Assembly: GCF_900100955.1 (NCBI RefSeq)
Contig: NZ_FNCC01000001.1
Coordinates: forward strand, 248,001-312,000
Direction of reading: 5' to 3'
Length of the DNA: 64,000 nucleotides
Source: Lentzea fradiae
Lineage (GTDB): Bacteria; Actinomycetota; Actinomycetes; Mycobacteriales; Pseudonocardiaceae
The position numbers and the translations under genes were made by a program. Numbering within the stretch: position 1 is the first letter of the stretch; each line of letters begins with the position of its first letter. The notes beneath the pieces are model-generated. The model saw only the letters and a program-made list of their open reading frames with translations, was not told where the DNA came from and searched no databases. Below are positions 17,081 through 24,807 of the stretch, piece by piece.

Positions 17081-17791
17081 CTACCGGTCCGACGGCAGCA
17101 GGAACTCCCGCACGGACTTCGCCGAGTCGCCGAGAAAGGCCAGCACGTCGCTCGACAGTGCTTGCAGCCCACCGGGTTTGACGTCCGTGACGCCGAGCAG
17201 GGCCTCCGTCGCGGCGGACAGCACCTCGTCGGGTGACGTCGCCGTCTCCAGCCTGTCGATCTCGGGGTGGGTCTGCATCTGCAGGTGCCCGACCGTGAGG
17301 ACCTGCAACGCGTACGCCTGGTCGTCGAGCTGCCAGTCCGCGCGGATCACGCCGTGCTCGCGCCAGATCGGGAGCAGTCCGGTGATCAGCGCGGAGGCCC
17401 CGTGCCGGTGCAGGAGGTCCTGGCTGCGCGGGTGGTCGATGATGATGCCGAGCAGCTCGGCGTCGTGCGTCTGCAGCGCGCGGGCGAGGGGCCGGTCCAG
17501 TGCGGCACGGACGATGTGCGCGCAGAACCGGTGCGGCAGCGTGAGTTCCGGCTGCCGCCTCGCTTCGGCGAGGTAGACCTCGATGACGGTCAGGATCTCG
17601 TTCGCCAGCAGCTCGACGAAGATGTCCTCTTTGGTCTGCCAGTACAGGTAGACCGTGCCCTTGCCGATGTGCGCCCGTTCCGCGATGTCGGAGATCGTGA
17701 CGCCCTTGTAGCCCCGCTTCAGGATCAGCTCCTGGGCGGCGGACAGGATGCGTGCGGCCTTCTGCTCGTCGTGACGCGCTGGTGAGGGCAT
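17081..17791 (-). CDS. TetR/AcrR-family regulator, candidate controller of the monooxygenase/P450 regulon
   Basis: A 236-residue TetR. The HTH domain at residues 10-58 includes LKRGYKGVTISDIAERAHIGKGTVYLYW (in two halves), and the ligand-binding domain contains RFCAHIVRAALDRPLARALQTHDAELLG. It lies tail to tail with the FAD monooxygenase. It is the nearest regulator to the operator copies at 15787 and 19053, which makes it the main candidate for binding them; AraC at 17859 is the alternative. Its own upstream region has no copy of that operator. Start ATG at 17789-17791. Confidence 0.87.
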   Translation of the reverse strand: MPSPARHDEQKAARILSAAQELILKRGYKGVTISDIAERAHIGKGTVYLYWQTKEDIFVELLANEILTVIEVYLAEARRQPELTLPHRFCAHIVRAALDRPLARALQTHDAELLGIIIDHPRSQDLLHRHGASALITGLLPIWREHGVIRADWQLDDQAYALQVLTVGHLQMQTHPEIDRLETATSPDEVLSAATEALLGVTDVKPGGLQALSSDVLAFLGDSAKSVREFLLPSDR

Positions 17792-17858
17792 GGCGTGGCG
17801 ACTCCCGATCCGGTCCGGTGCTGAGCGTGCCCAGTCTGCCCGTCCCGGCGAGCGGGTC

Positions 17859-18629
17859 TCAACTCGCTCGCCGCCGTGCCGGGCGTGGCGGGGCGGACGG
17901 TGGCCCGAACTCCGAGAACGTGCGGCCGATCAGGCCCCGCGCCGTCCGGGTGAGGTGGGCCTGGTCGGCGAAACCCGTCGCCGCGGCCACGGCGGCGACC
18001 GAGCTCGCGGGCAGACCGGCCACGGCGGCGTTCAGCCTGGCCCACAGCCGGAGCCGGGCCAGGGGAACAGGAACCTGGCCGCGGACGAGTGCGCGCAGCC
18101 GCGGCGCGGACAGGGTCAGGTCCTGTGCGATGGAGGCGATCGAAGCATCATGATCCGCGGCTATCGCCCGCAACGCCCGTACAACGCGCTCGTCCTTGAC
18201 AGTGCTCCTGGGCGCGACGCGGTACAGCTCGGCGCGGACCGCCTCGACGTCCACCTCGTCGTCGCTTCTCGGCAGGGCAGCCGATCGCATCCGCCGGGCC
18301 GCGTCCGCTTCGATGCGGGACGGCGTGGAACCCGCTGCGAGAGCCCAGGAATCCACCGTCAACGCGACGTACTCGGACGACACCTCGCACGTGTGCGAGA
18401 CCTGGGGCGGCACGATGACGCCGCCGTCGCTCTCCAGGCCGCGGCCGTCGCCAAAGCGGATCGCGACGGTTCCACCGAGCGGCAGGACGATCTTCCACGC
18501 GGGTTGCCGATGCGGCGTGACGCGGAACGGGCCGGACTCGTGGAGCACCGCGACCGACTCGCCGGCCGCGAAACGCAGGCGCCGATCGTTTCGTTCAAGC
18601 GTCCACGACGCCGCGGGCGACACCCTCAC
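17859..18629 (-). CDS. AraC-family transcriptional regulator
   Basis: About 256 residues from the GTG at 18627-18629. The N-terminal half is a cupin-like sensor (RLRFAAGESVAVLHESGPFRV, then GGVIVPPQVSHTCEV). The C-terminal half has two AraC HTH motifs (SIASIAQDLTLSAPRLRALVRG, then VAAVAAATGFADQAHLTRTARG). The start is uncertain: the divergent DoxX-like gene begins at 18633, only 3 bp away, leaving no room for separate promoters unless they lie inside each other's coding sequence. A second GTG at 18621-18623 is also possible. Confidence 0.78.
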   Translation of the reverse strand: MRVSPAASWTLERNDRRLRFAAGESVAVLHESGPFRVTPHRQPAWKIVLPLGGTVAIRFGDGRGLESDGGVIVPPQVSHTCEVSSEYVALTVDSWALAAGSTPSRIEADAARRMRSAALPRSDDEVDVEAVRAELYRVAPRSTVKDERVVRALRAIAADHDASIASIAQDLTLSAPRLRALVRGQVPVPLARLRLWARLNAAVAGLPASSVAAVAAATGFADQAHLTRTARGLIGRTFSEFGPPSAPPRPARRRAS

Positions 18630-18632
18630 GGC

Positions 18633-18998
18633 ATGAACGCGATCGCCGTTGCGCTTGCCATCTTCCTCATCGTCCACAGTGCCGTGCACTTCGTCGCACC
18701 GAGATTCGTCAGGGCGATGGTACCGGCGTGGGTGCCCCGCCCTGAGCTGCCGGTCGCCCTCGGAGGAGCGGCCCTGCTCGTCGACGGCCTGCTGCTCCTG
18801 CTCCCGGCAACCCGTGCGGCGGCGGGCTGGGGTGCGGCGGGGCTGATCCTCGTCTTCATGGTGGCGCACCTGGACTCGCTCGCCCGAGCCCTTCGCGAGC
18901 GGCCGCGGCGGCTCCGCGCGCAGGTGGCCGCGACCGTCAAGGTGCTGCTGAACCTCGGCTACGCCGGTGTTGCCGTCGCGGTCGCCGTGCTGGCGTGA
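18633..18998 (+). CDS. DoxX-like / small integral membrane protein
   Basis: A 121-residue protein with four hydrophobic segments (about 3-20, 34-55, 61-80 and 98-118). The first, beginning MNAIAVALAIFLIVHSAVH, requires the ATG at 18633. Overall size and topology resemble DoxX-like proteins. It is divergent from the AraC gene with only 3 bp between start codons. Function unknown; regulation by AraC is likely from the arrangement. Confidence 0.68.
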   Translation: MNAIAVALAIFLIVHSAVHFVAPRFVRAMVPAWVPRPELPVALGGAALLVDGLLLLLPATRAAAGWGAAGLILVFMVAHLDSLARALRERPRRLRAQVAATVKVLLNLGYAGVAVAVAVLA

Positions 18999-19052
18999 AC
19001 GCCCCGGCTCACCGGCGGGACCGGCAGCCGAGGACGAGTCTCATCCGGCTGT

Positions 19053-19077
19053 CTGACCAAGTGGCCAATCCGGTCAG
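19053..19077. promoter_or_regulatory. 25-bp operator upstream of P450 (copy 2 of 2)
   Basis: This is identical to 15787-15811 except for one T-to-C change in the right arm (CTGACCA ... CGGTCAG). TGGCCA (19062-19067) can serve as -35, 18 bp before TACGGT (19086-19091). The predicted start site near 19098 gives a leader of about 75 nt to the GTG at 19173, unlike the leaderless copy 1. Confidence 0.72.
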
Positions 19078-19172
19078 TAAGTCGGTACGGTGGGTGGTGG
19101 GTCCGGCCGGCCCCTCACTCCCCGCACCACGCCACCCGCTCGGGACCGAGCGAGTTCGAAGGAGACCGCAGA

Positions 19173-20357
19173 GTGTCGATGGAAGTCCGAGACCTGTTCG
19201 CCGCACTGCCCACCGAACGCGACGGCTTCGGCCCCTCCGCCGCGTTGACCGCCGCCCGCGAGCAGACCCGCGTGACACCGCTCGGCGGGACGGCGAACCC
19301 GGCCGCCTGGCTGGTGTCCAGGTACGAGGACGTGAAGACCGTGCTGTCCAACGCCGACCTGTTCGGCAACGAGGAGGCGGCACCGAAGTTCCCGGGGGCG
19401 AACGGCCAGGAAGAGGTGATGGCGGGCAGCTTCCTGTCCTACGACCCGCCGAAGCACACCAGGCTGCGGCGCATGCTGGGCGGCGTGTTCACGCACCGCC
19501 GCGTCCAGGACCTGCGTCCCCGCGTCGCCGAGATCGTCGACGCGCACCTCGACGCGATGGCGCGCACCGGCCCGCCGGCGGACCTGGTCGCCGACTTCGC
19601 GCTGCCCGTGCCGTCACTGGTGATCTGCGAGCTGCTCGGCGTTCCCTGGGAGGAGCGCGAGGAGTTCCAGGACCGCAGTGCCCGGATGCTCAACGGCGAC
19701 CTCGGCAAGGAGGAGCAGGACAGGGCCACCCTGGAGCTGTACCAGTACCTGGGCGGCCTGGTCGTGCGCACCCGCGCCAAGCCGGGCGACGACGTCCTCG
19801 GCATGCTGGTGACCGTCCACGGCGACGAGCTGAGCGACGCGGAACTGACGGGAATGGCGCTGCTGCTCCTGGTGGCGGGCCACGAGACGACCGCGAACAT
19901 GCTGAGCCTCGGCACGGTGGGGCTCCTGACCCACCCCGACCAGCTCACCCTGCTCCGCCAGGACCCGGCCGCCGCGGTCGAGGAGCTCCTGCGCTGGCTC
20001 TCCGTCGTCTCCACCAGCCTCGTCCGGACGGCCGCCCGTGACACCGAGATCGCCGGCACGACCGTCCACAAGGGAGACCTGGTCGTCGTGTCGCTGACCG
20101 CGGCCAACCGCGACCCCCGGCACTTCGGCGACCCCGACGTGCTGGACATGACCCGCGAACGCAAGCCGCACCTGGCGTTCGGCCACGGCATCCACCACTG
20201 CCTCGGCGCACCCCTGGCACGGCTGGAGATGCAGATCGCCTTCCCGGCCCTGTTCGACCGTTTCCCGGCCCTGGCCCTCGCGCAACCGGCCCACGAGATC
20301 CAGTACCGCCCGAAGAGCGCCGTCTTCGGACCCCTCGCCCTCGCCGTCGAGTGGTGA
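19173..20357 (+). CDS. Cytochrome P450
   Basis: A 394-residue soluble bacterial P450. The I-helix oxygen-binding motif is AGHETTANML (about 230-239), followed by a K-helix VEELLRW. The heme-binding loop FGHGIHHCLGAPLAR contains the axial ligand Cys343. The GTG at 19173 is preferred over the ATG at 19179 because GGAGA at 19161-19165 lies 7-8 bases before it. No ferredoxin gene is adjacent, so electrons must come from elsewhere. The shared operator suggests it acts in the same pathway as the FAD monooxygenase at 15831. The substrate is unknown. Confidence 0.93.
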   Translation: MSMEVRDLFAALPTERDGFGPSAALTAAREQTRVTPLGGTANPAAWLVSRYEDVKTVLSNADLFGNEEAAPKFPGANGQEEVMAGSFLSYDPPKHTRLRRMLGGVFTHRRVQDLRPRVAEIVDAHLDAMARTGPPADLVADFALPVPSLVICELLGVPWEEREEFQDRSARMLNGDLGKEEQDRATLELYQYLGGLVVRTRAKPGDDVLGMLVTVHGDELSDAELTGMALLLLVAGHETTANMLSLGTVGLLTHPDQLTLLRQDPAAAVEELLRWLSVVSTSLVRTAARDTEIAGTTVHKGDLVVVSLTAANRDPRHFGDPDVLDMTRERKPHLAFGHGIHHCLGAPLARLEMQIAFPALFDRFPALALAQPAHEIQYRPKSAVFGPLALAVEW

Positions 20358-20487
20358 CCGGACAGGTCCTTTCCGGACGGTGAACCAGGTCACCCTCCCC
20401 CGAAGAAGTAGCGGACCGAAGCTGTCCTCTTCTGCCGCCACAGTGGCCGCCTGCACGGCACCGGCTCTTCTTCAAAGGAAAGTGACC

Positions 20488-20910
20488 ATGACTGTCTTCA
20501 CCGCACTGGCGTCCGTCAACTGGATCGCCGTGCTGCTCTCCGTCGTCGCGTACACCGTGCTCGGCGGCCTCTGGTTCGCGGGACTGTTCGCCAAGCACTA
20601 CGCCGCCTCGCTCGGCCGGGAGAGCACGCCGAAGCCGGAGCAGCCCGCGCTGTTCTTCGGCGGCCCGGCCGTCGCGACGCTGTTCGTCGTGACCACGACC
20701 GCCGCACTGATGCGGGCACTGGACATCAACGCCGTCGGCGACGCCCTCGTGTTCGCGTTGGTCATCGGGATCGGCTTCCTGGCGGCGAACACGGTGATCA
20801 TCGCGATCAACCCGAACATGCCGCGGCCGTTGTTCTACAGCCTGATCTCGGGCTCTTACCACCTCGTCGGCATCGTCATCACGGCGCTGATCCTGGTGGC
20901 GTTCGGCTAA
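20488..20910 (+). CDS. DUF1761 membrane protein
   Basis: A 140-residue protein with four TM segments and the DUF1761 pattern: NWIAVLLSVVAYTVLGGLWFAGLFAKHY at the N-terminus and AANTVIIAINPNMPRPLFYSLISGSYHLVGI near the end (each read in parts). The ATG at 20488 is preceded by AAAGGAAAG. The family has no established function. It lies 130 bp after the P450 and ends before a strong bidirectional hairpin. Confidence 0.82.
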   Translation: MTVFTALASVNWIAVLLSVVAYTVLGGLWFAGLFAKHYAASLGRESTPKPEQPALFFGGPAVATLFVVTTTAALMRALDINAVGDALVFALVIGIGFLAANTVIIAINPNMPRPLFYSLISGSYHLVGIVITALILVAFG

Positions 20911-20980
20911 GCACGCTTCCAGCACTGCTGTCCGTAACACCCCTCCCGCTCGCGACTCTCTTTCGTGTTTCCCGTGTAGT

Positions 20981-21027
20981 ACGCGGGGGCCCTACGTCCC
21001 ATGTAGGGAAACGTAGGGCCCCCGCGT
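20981..21027. terminator. Strong bidirectional hairpin terminator
   Basis: ACGCGGGGGCCCTACGT (20981-20997) and ACGTAGGGCCCCCGCGT (21011-21027) are perfect 17-bp inverted repeats around a 13-base loop. The hairpin sits between the convergent genes ending at 20910 and 21139, where a shared terminator is expected. There is no long U-tract, which is common in actinomycetes. Confidence 0.85.
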
Positions 21028-21138
21028 TCCCAAGCCACGTCACGCAGCGCAGGCGGGACCGCCTGGGTGGGTGACGCGCGGGCGGGTGTGGGGCGGGAAA
21101 GGGGACAGCAACTCTGGCGGCTTGGGAAAGCGGTTCGG

Positions 21139-22824
21139 CTAGGGCAGGCGCCGCACCGAGATCTCGAACCCCTGCGCGGACAGCCGGTCGGCGAGGTGGT
21201 GGTCCATGGCGACGGATGGTGTCAGCACGCCGCCGTCCGACGTCAGCGGATCGGTCGCCAGCGAGAGCACGCTCTGCCCGAGCATGATCGACGTGGCGCG
21301 GTACCCCGGGTCGACCGAGGCTCCCACGGTCGCCACGTACCGCGCCCCGGTCGTGGTGCGGGTGTGGATCGCCACCCGGAAGAGGCCGTTCTCCTGCGTC
21401 TTCTCCGACGGACCGGACCCCGGCGGCAGCAGCCGGGTCATGATCGGCCGGGTGAGGCGGGACGTGAGCACGAACTTCATGAACGACAACCCGAACGTGA
21501 GCCCCACGGCCTGCAGGCGCGCCAACGGCGACGTTCCGACGCCCATGCCCTCGCGGTAGCGGAAGCCGGGACCGTACCCGCCTTCGGTGAGCGAGGCGCT
21601 GCGGCGGACGAACCTGCTGTTGAACGGGCCTCCCATCGCCGGGGCGAGCCACCGGCCGGTCAGGGGGTCGCGGAACGCGGACACCGGATCGGAGTCCACT
21701 GTGGACCCGGTGGGAACGGCGAGGGCGAACGGGTCGGCGATCGCGGCCCGCAGGGCGGGATCGGCTTTGAGGGCGGCGCTCAGCGCCTGGTTGGAGTCGA
21801 AGTTGCCCGCGCTGAAGCCACCTTTGAACTCATCGAGGATGCTGACGGTCTCCGTCAGGCCGCCTTCGCCGTCGGCGCGGGCCCGGTCGGCGAGCAGGAA
21901 CGTGCCGAGGTCCGACGGGATCGCCTCGAACCCGCACGCGTGGACGATCCGGGCACCCGACCGCACGGCGAGGTCGTGCAGTTCGGTGATGCTGCGGCGG
22001 ACGAACGGCACCTCGCCGCTCAGGTCGGCGTAGGAGGTGCCCTGGCGGGCGCAGGCCGCGGCGAGGGGGAAGCCGTGGCGCCCGATGGTCGACGCGACCG
22101 CGCGGGTGGACGCCGCGAGCTCCTTCGCACCCTCGTCGTCGCGGATGTCCAGCGCGATCACCGGCCACTGCACACCGAGGTCCTTCCGCAGCGCCATGAG
22201 CTTGCGCGCGTCACGCCCCGCGAGCGCGATCTTGGCGTCCGGTGCGGCTGCCGCCAGGTGCTTCGCGGTGAGACGGCCGACGAACCCGGTCGCGCCGTGC
22301 AGGACGATGTCGAACCTCCGGTGCGGGCCCGACACGGACTCGACCGCGGACTCTTCCGGCGACACGTGTTCGTTCACGGTGCGGACTGCCTTGCTGGTGA
22401 CGGGAGCACGGCCGCGGGAGGCGAAGAACCACACGACGGCCGCGGTGGCGGACGCGGGAACCGTGCCCAGCGCGAGGAACCACGCGATGGGGTCGGGCAG
22501 GGGAGTGCTCGCGGTGGGGTGCGCGATGAGGTGCGCGGCGATCACGGACGAGGCCCACACGGTGCCGGTGATGGCTCCGCGCGCGACGGCTCCGGGCAGC
22601 GTGCGGTGCTGGGCTCCCGCGGGCAGGCCGCCGATCATGGACACGGCCGTGGCGAGGACGTACGCCGTGAGGCTGATGCCGGCGGCGAGCCCGACGAGCG
22701 CGCCTCCCAGGACCGGGCCCACGGCCAGCTCCCAGACCTGACGGGCTCCGCGCATGTCCGCGAGACGCGGCTGGGTGCGCAGGAAGCCCTTGGCGGGCAC
22801 GGCCTTCACTGGAACTGCGGTCAT
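21139..22824 (-). CDS. Membrane-domain fusion with saccharopine-dehydrogenase-like / trans-acting enoyl reductase
   Basis: A 561-residue two-part protein. Residues 30-145 hold three or more hydrophobic helices (for example VLGGALVGLAAGISLTAYVL and PIAWFLALGTVPASATAAVV). Residues 168-561 are a soluble saccharopine-dehydrogenase-like domain with the NADP-binding motif VLHGATGFVGRLTAKHL. They continue with RHGFPLAAACARQGTSYADL and ACGFEAIPSDLG, as in mycobacterial trans-acting enoyl reductases (Rv2953 type). Those are normally about 400-420 residues without this membrane part. The reading frame is continuous, so this is a real fusion. It is divergent from the PucR-type regulator at 22960. Confidence 0.8.
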   Translation of the reverse strand: MTAVPVKAVPAKGFLRTQPRLADMRGARQVWELAVGPVLGGALVGLAAGISLTAYVLATAVSMIGGLPAGAQHRTLPGAVARGAITGTVWASSVIAAHLIAHPTASTPLPDPIAWFLALGTVPASATAAVVWFFASRGRAPVTSKAVRTVNEHVSPEESAVESVSGPHRRFDIVLHGATGFVGRLTAKHLAAAAPDAKIALAGRDARKLMALRKDLGVQWPVIALDIRDDEGAKELAASTRAVASTIGRHGFPLAAACARQGTSYADLSGEVPFVRRSITELHDLAVRSGARIVHACGFEAIPSDLGTFLLADRARADGEGGLTETVSILDEFKGGFSAGNFDSNQALSAALKADPALRAAIADPFALAVPTGSTVDSDPVSAFRDPLTGRWLAPAMGGPFNSRFVRRSASLTEGGYGPGFRYREGMGVGTSPLARLQAVGLTFGLSFMKFVLTSRLTRPIMTRLLPPGSGPSEKTQENGLFRVAIHTRTTTGARYVATVGASVDPGYRATSIMLGQSVLSLATDPLTSDGGVLTPSVAMDHHLADRLSAQGFEISVRRLP

Positions 22825-22902
22825 GGGGGAGGACTCCTGGCGGGTGAGCAGACGCTACGACTCCATCGTGTTGATCAGCGAAGTCCTCCGGCAATGTCAA
22901 AC

Positions 22903-22930
22903 TGCACCAGAATCCACGGAAACTGGTGCA
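22903..22930. promoter_or_regulatory. Inverted repeat between enoyl-reductase fusion and PucR-type gene
   Basis: TGCACCAG (22903-22910) and CTGGTGCA (22923-22930) are perfect 8-bp inverted repeats with a 12-bp spacer. The site lies in the 135-bp divergent intergenic region, 29 bp before the regulator's start, as expected for an operator bound by that regulator. Confidence 0.55.
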
Positions 22931-22959
22931 CTTTGTGCGCTCGTGGATAGGGTCGGCCC

Positions 22960-24150
22960 ATGTCCTGGACGTTGCCGCCCGCCCCGATCCGCGCCCTGAT
23001 CCGCACCGGGGCGGAGATCGCGCTCGCCGAGCTGGACGACTGGCTGGCCGAGCTGGGCGAGGCGGCCCTGCGGGGACCGAACATGGCCGCGGTCGCGGTC
23101 GACCCGGTGCTGGCGGCCTCGGCCAGGCGCACCATCCGGTCCAACGTCGTGCAGTGGGCGTCCGCCAACGTCCGCGACCCGGGAGCGCGGGTGCCCGCCG
23201 ACGTGGCCGACGACCCGGTGAGGGCGGTCCGCGACCTGGTCCGGCGGGGCCTGACCGAGTCGTCGCTGGACGCCTACCGCGTCGGCCAGGCCGTCGTGCT
23301 GCGGCGGTGGTCCACCATCGCGTTCTCGCTGACGTCGGACCCCGGCGAGCTGCGGGAGCTGCTCGACTTCGCGCACCGGTCGATCGGGGCGTTCATCGAC
23401 GACACGGTCGAGGCCGTCTTCGCGCAGGTGCACAGGGAACGCGCGAACCTGACCAGCGGCACCCAGGCCGAACGCCGCGAGGTCGTCACCCTGCTCCTGG
23501 ACGGCTCACGTCTCCCGCGGCGCCGAGCGGAGGCCCGCCTCGGGTACCGGCTGTCCGGCGAGCACGTCGCCGCGATCGTGTGGAGCGACGACCGGACGTC
23601 CGGCCCCGACGACCTGGACCGGGCAGCCGAGGCGCTGGCGGGGGAGTCCCGCCCGTTGACGGTCGTCGCGGACTCGGCCACCCGCTGGCTGTGGCTGCCC
23701 GCGATGCCGGACACCAGCCGGGTCACCGTCGCCCCGTCCGTCCGGATCGCGCTCGGCACACCCGCGTCCGGCCTGGACGGGTTCCGCCGCAGCCACTGGG
23801 AAGCGCTGACCACGCAACGGATGCTGGCCCGCCTCTCCGCGTCCCGGCAGATCGCCACCCACGACGAGATCGAGCTGGTCTCCCTCGTCACCCGCGAACC
23901 GGAGCGGGCCGAACGGTTCGTGAAACGCACCCTCGGCGACCTCGAACACGCACCTGCGGACGTCCTCGACGCCGTCCGTGCCTACCTCGCGGAGGAATGC
24001 AACGCCTCCAGGGCCGCCGCCCGCCTTTTCACCCACCGCAACACGGTCGTCCGCAGGCTGGCACGCGCCGACGAACTGCTCCCGATCCCGTTGGCGGACA
24101 ACGTGCTGCGCGTCGGCGTGGCGCTGGAGATCACCCGCTGGACGCCGTGA
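22960..24150 (+). CDS. PucR-type helix-turn-helix regulator
   Basis: A 396-residue protein. The C-terminal HTH_30 (PucR) domain is clear: AEECNASRAAARLFTHRNTVVRRLARADELL (in parts, about residues 346-376). The central region (REVVTLLLDGSRLPRRRAEARLGY) is the GGDEF-like/CdaR linker, and the N-terminal 150 residues form a helical domain seen in actinobacterial members. The divergent membrane-linked reductase at 21139 is the likely target through the inverted repeat at 22903. Start ATG at 22960. Confidence 0.84.
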   Translation: MSWTLPPAPIRALIRTGAEIALAELDDWLAELGEAALRGPNMAAVAVDPVLAASARRTIRSNVVQWASANVRDPGARVPADVADDPVRAVRDLVRRGLTESSLDAYRVGQAVVLRRWSTIAFSLTSDPGELRELLDFAHRSIGAFIDDTVEAVFAQVHRERANLTSGTQAERREVVTLLLDGSRLPRRRAEARLGYRLSGEHVAAIVWSDDRTSGPDDLDRAAEALAGESRPLTVVADSATRWLWLPAMPDTSRVTVAPSVRIALGTPASGLDGFRRSHWEALTTQRMLARLSASRQIATHDEIELVSLVTREPERAERFVKRTLGDLEHAPADVLDAVRAYLAEECNASRAAARLFTHRNTVVRRLARADELLPIPLADNVLRVGVALEITRWTP

Positions 24151-24224
24151 CTCCGGCGCGGGCCTGAGGCAGGACCTCGAGCTTCCGGCGGGAACCACCG
24201 CGCGGCCGGTCGGCGACGAGCCGG

Positions 24225-24321
24225 TCAGAAGCTGTGCGGACCGAAGCGGCCCCAAGCCGCGAAGACGGCCAGGGCGAACAGGACGGCGTTGACGACGACG
24301 CCGGAGAACTCCTCGCTCGGC
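24225..24321 (-). pseudogene. C-terminal fragment of a small membrane protein
   Basis: The minus strand ends in an open frame reading FSGVVVNAVLFALAVFAAWG plus a short tail before the stop at 24225-24227, a typical last TM helix of a small membrane protein. The similarity to a coherent gene stops at about 24321, where a TetR-like fragment of the opposite strand begins. No start or upstream helices are present, so this is a remnant. Confidence 0.5.
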
Positions 24322-24456
24322 GTCTCGATGGCGGCCGTCGCCCGCGAGGCGGGGGTCGGCAAGGGCACCCTGTCCCACCGGTTCCCGAGCCGCCAGGACC
24401 TCGTCGCCGCCGTCTTCGCCGACCGCATGGACGCCTACGCGGACGCCGCCCCCGCG
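24322..24456 (+). pseudogene. TetR helix-turn-helix fragment
   Basis: A short stretch encodes an unmistakable TetR recognition segment (MAAVAREAGVGKGTLSHRFP, then SRQDLVAAVFADRMDAYADA) but has neither the first helix nor any ligand-binding domain. After 24456 the frame loses family similarity. Together with the membrane fragment on the other strand it looks like the scar of a deletion that joined a divergent tetR/target pair. Confidence 0.65.
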
Positions 24457-24605
24457 GCTAAAAGCAAACGCCGGACCGCGATTCGTTCCGGCCCGAGCGC
24501 GGCGGCGAGACAGTCCGTTGATTGCGGGACCTTGTTCCATTCCTCCCACGCCTCCTGACGCGAAACGGACTGCATCGGCTCATTTCCTCCGGCGACGTCG
24601 TGGAA

Positions 24606-24648
24606 GAGGGCCGCGGCCGGCACCCCCCAGTGACCGGCCGCGGCCCTC
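24606..24648. terminator. Orphan hairpin terminator
   Basis: GAGGGCCGCGGCCGG (24606-24620) and CCGGCCGCGGCCCTC (24634-24648) are perfect 15-bp inverted repeats around a 13-base loop. The nearest intact gene ends 455 bp upstream, so this hairpin probably terminated a gene now lost; the TetR fragment lies just before it. Nothing else was recognised in 24457-24807. Confidence 0.7.
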
Positions 24649-24807
24649 GATCCCCCTCCGAACCCTGCCGGCACAGGGTGTGCCCGATCGGTTCCGCTCG
24701 GCAAGCGTGTCCCGGTTGCTTCAGCTCATTTGGGACCGCTAGCTTCCTGACCTGCTGGGACATGTCCGTCCCGGGACGGCACCCGCCGGTCGGAGCACAC
24801 CGCCGGC

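Noticed and set aside
24457-24605. Continuation of the TetR fragment as a real short gene up to 24558
   Set aside because: After the HTH the translation loses TetR character and the frame ends quickly, so only the HTH part is kept as a pseudogene.
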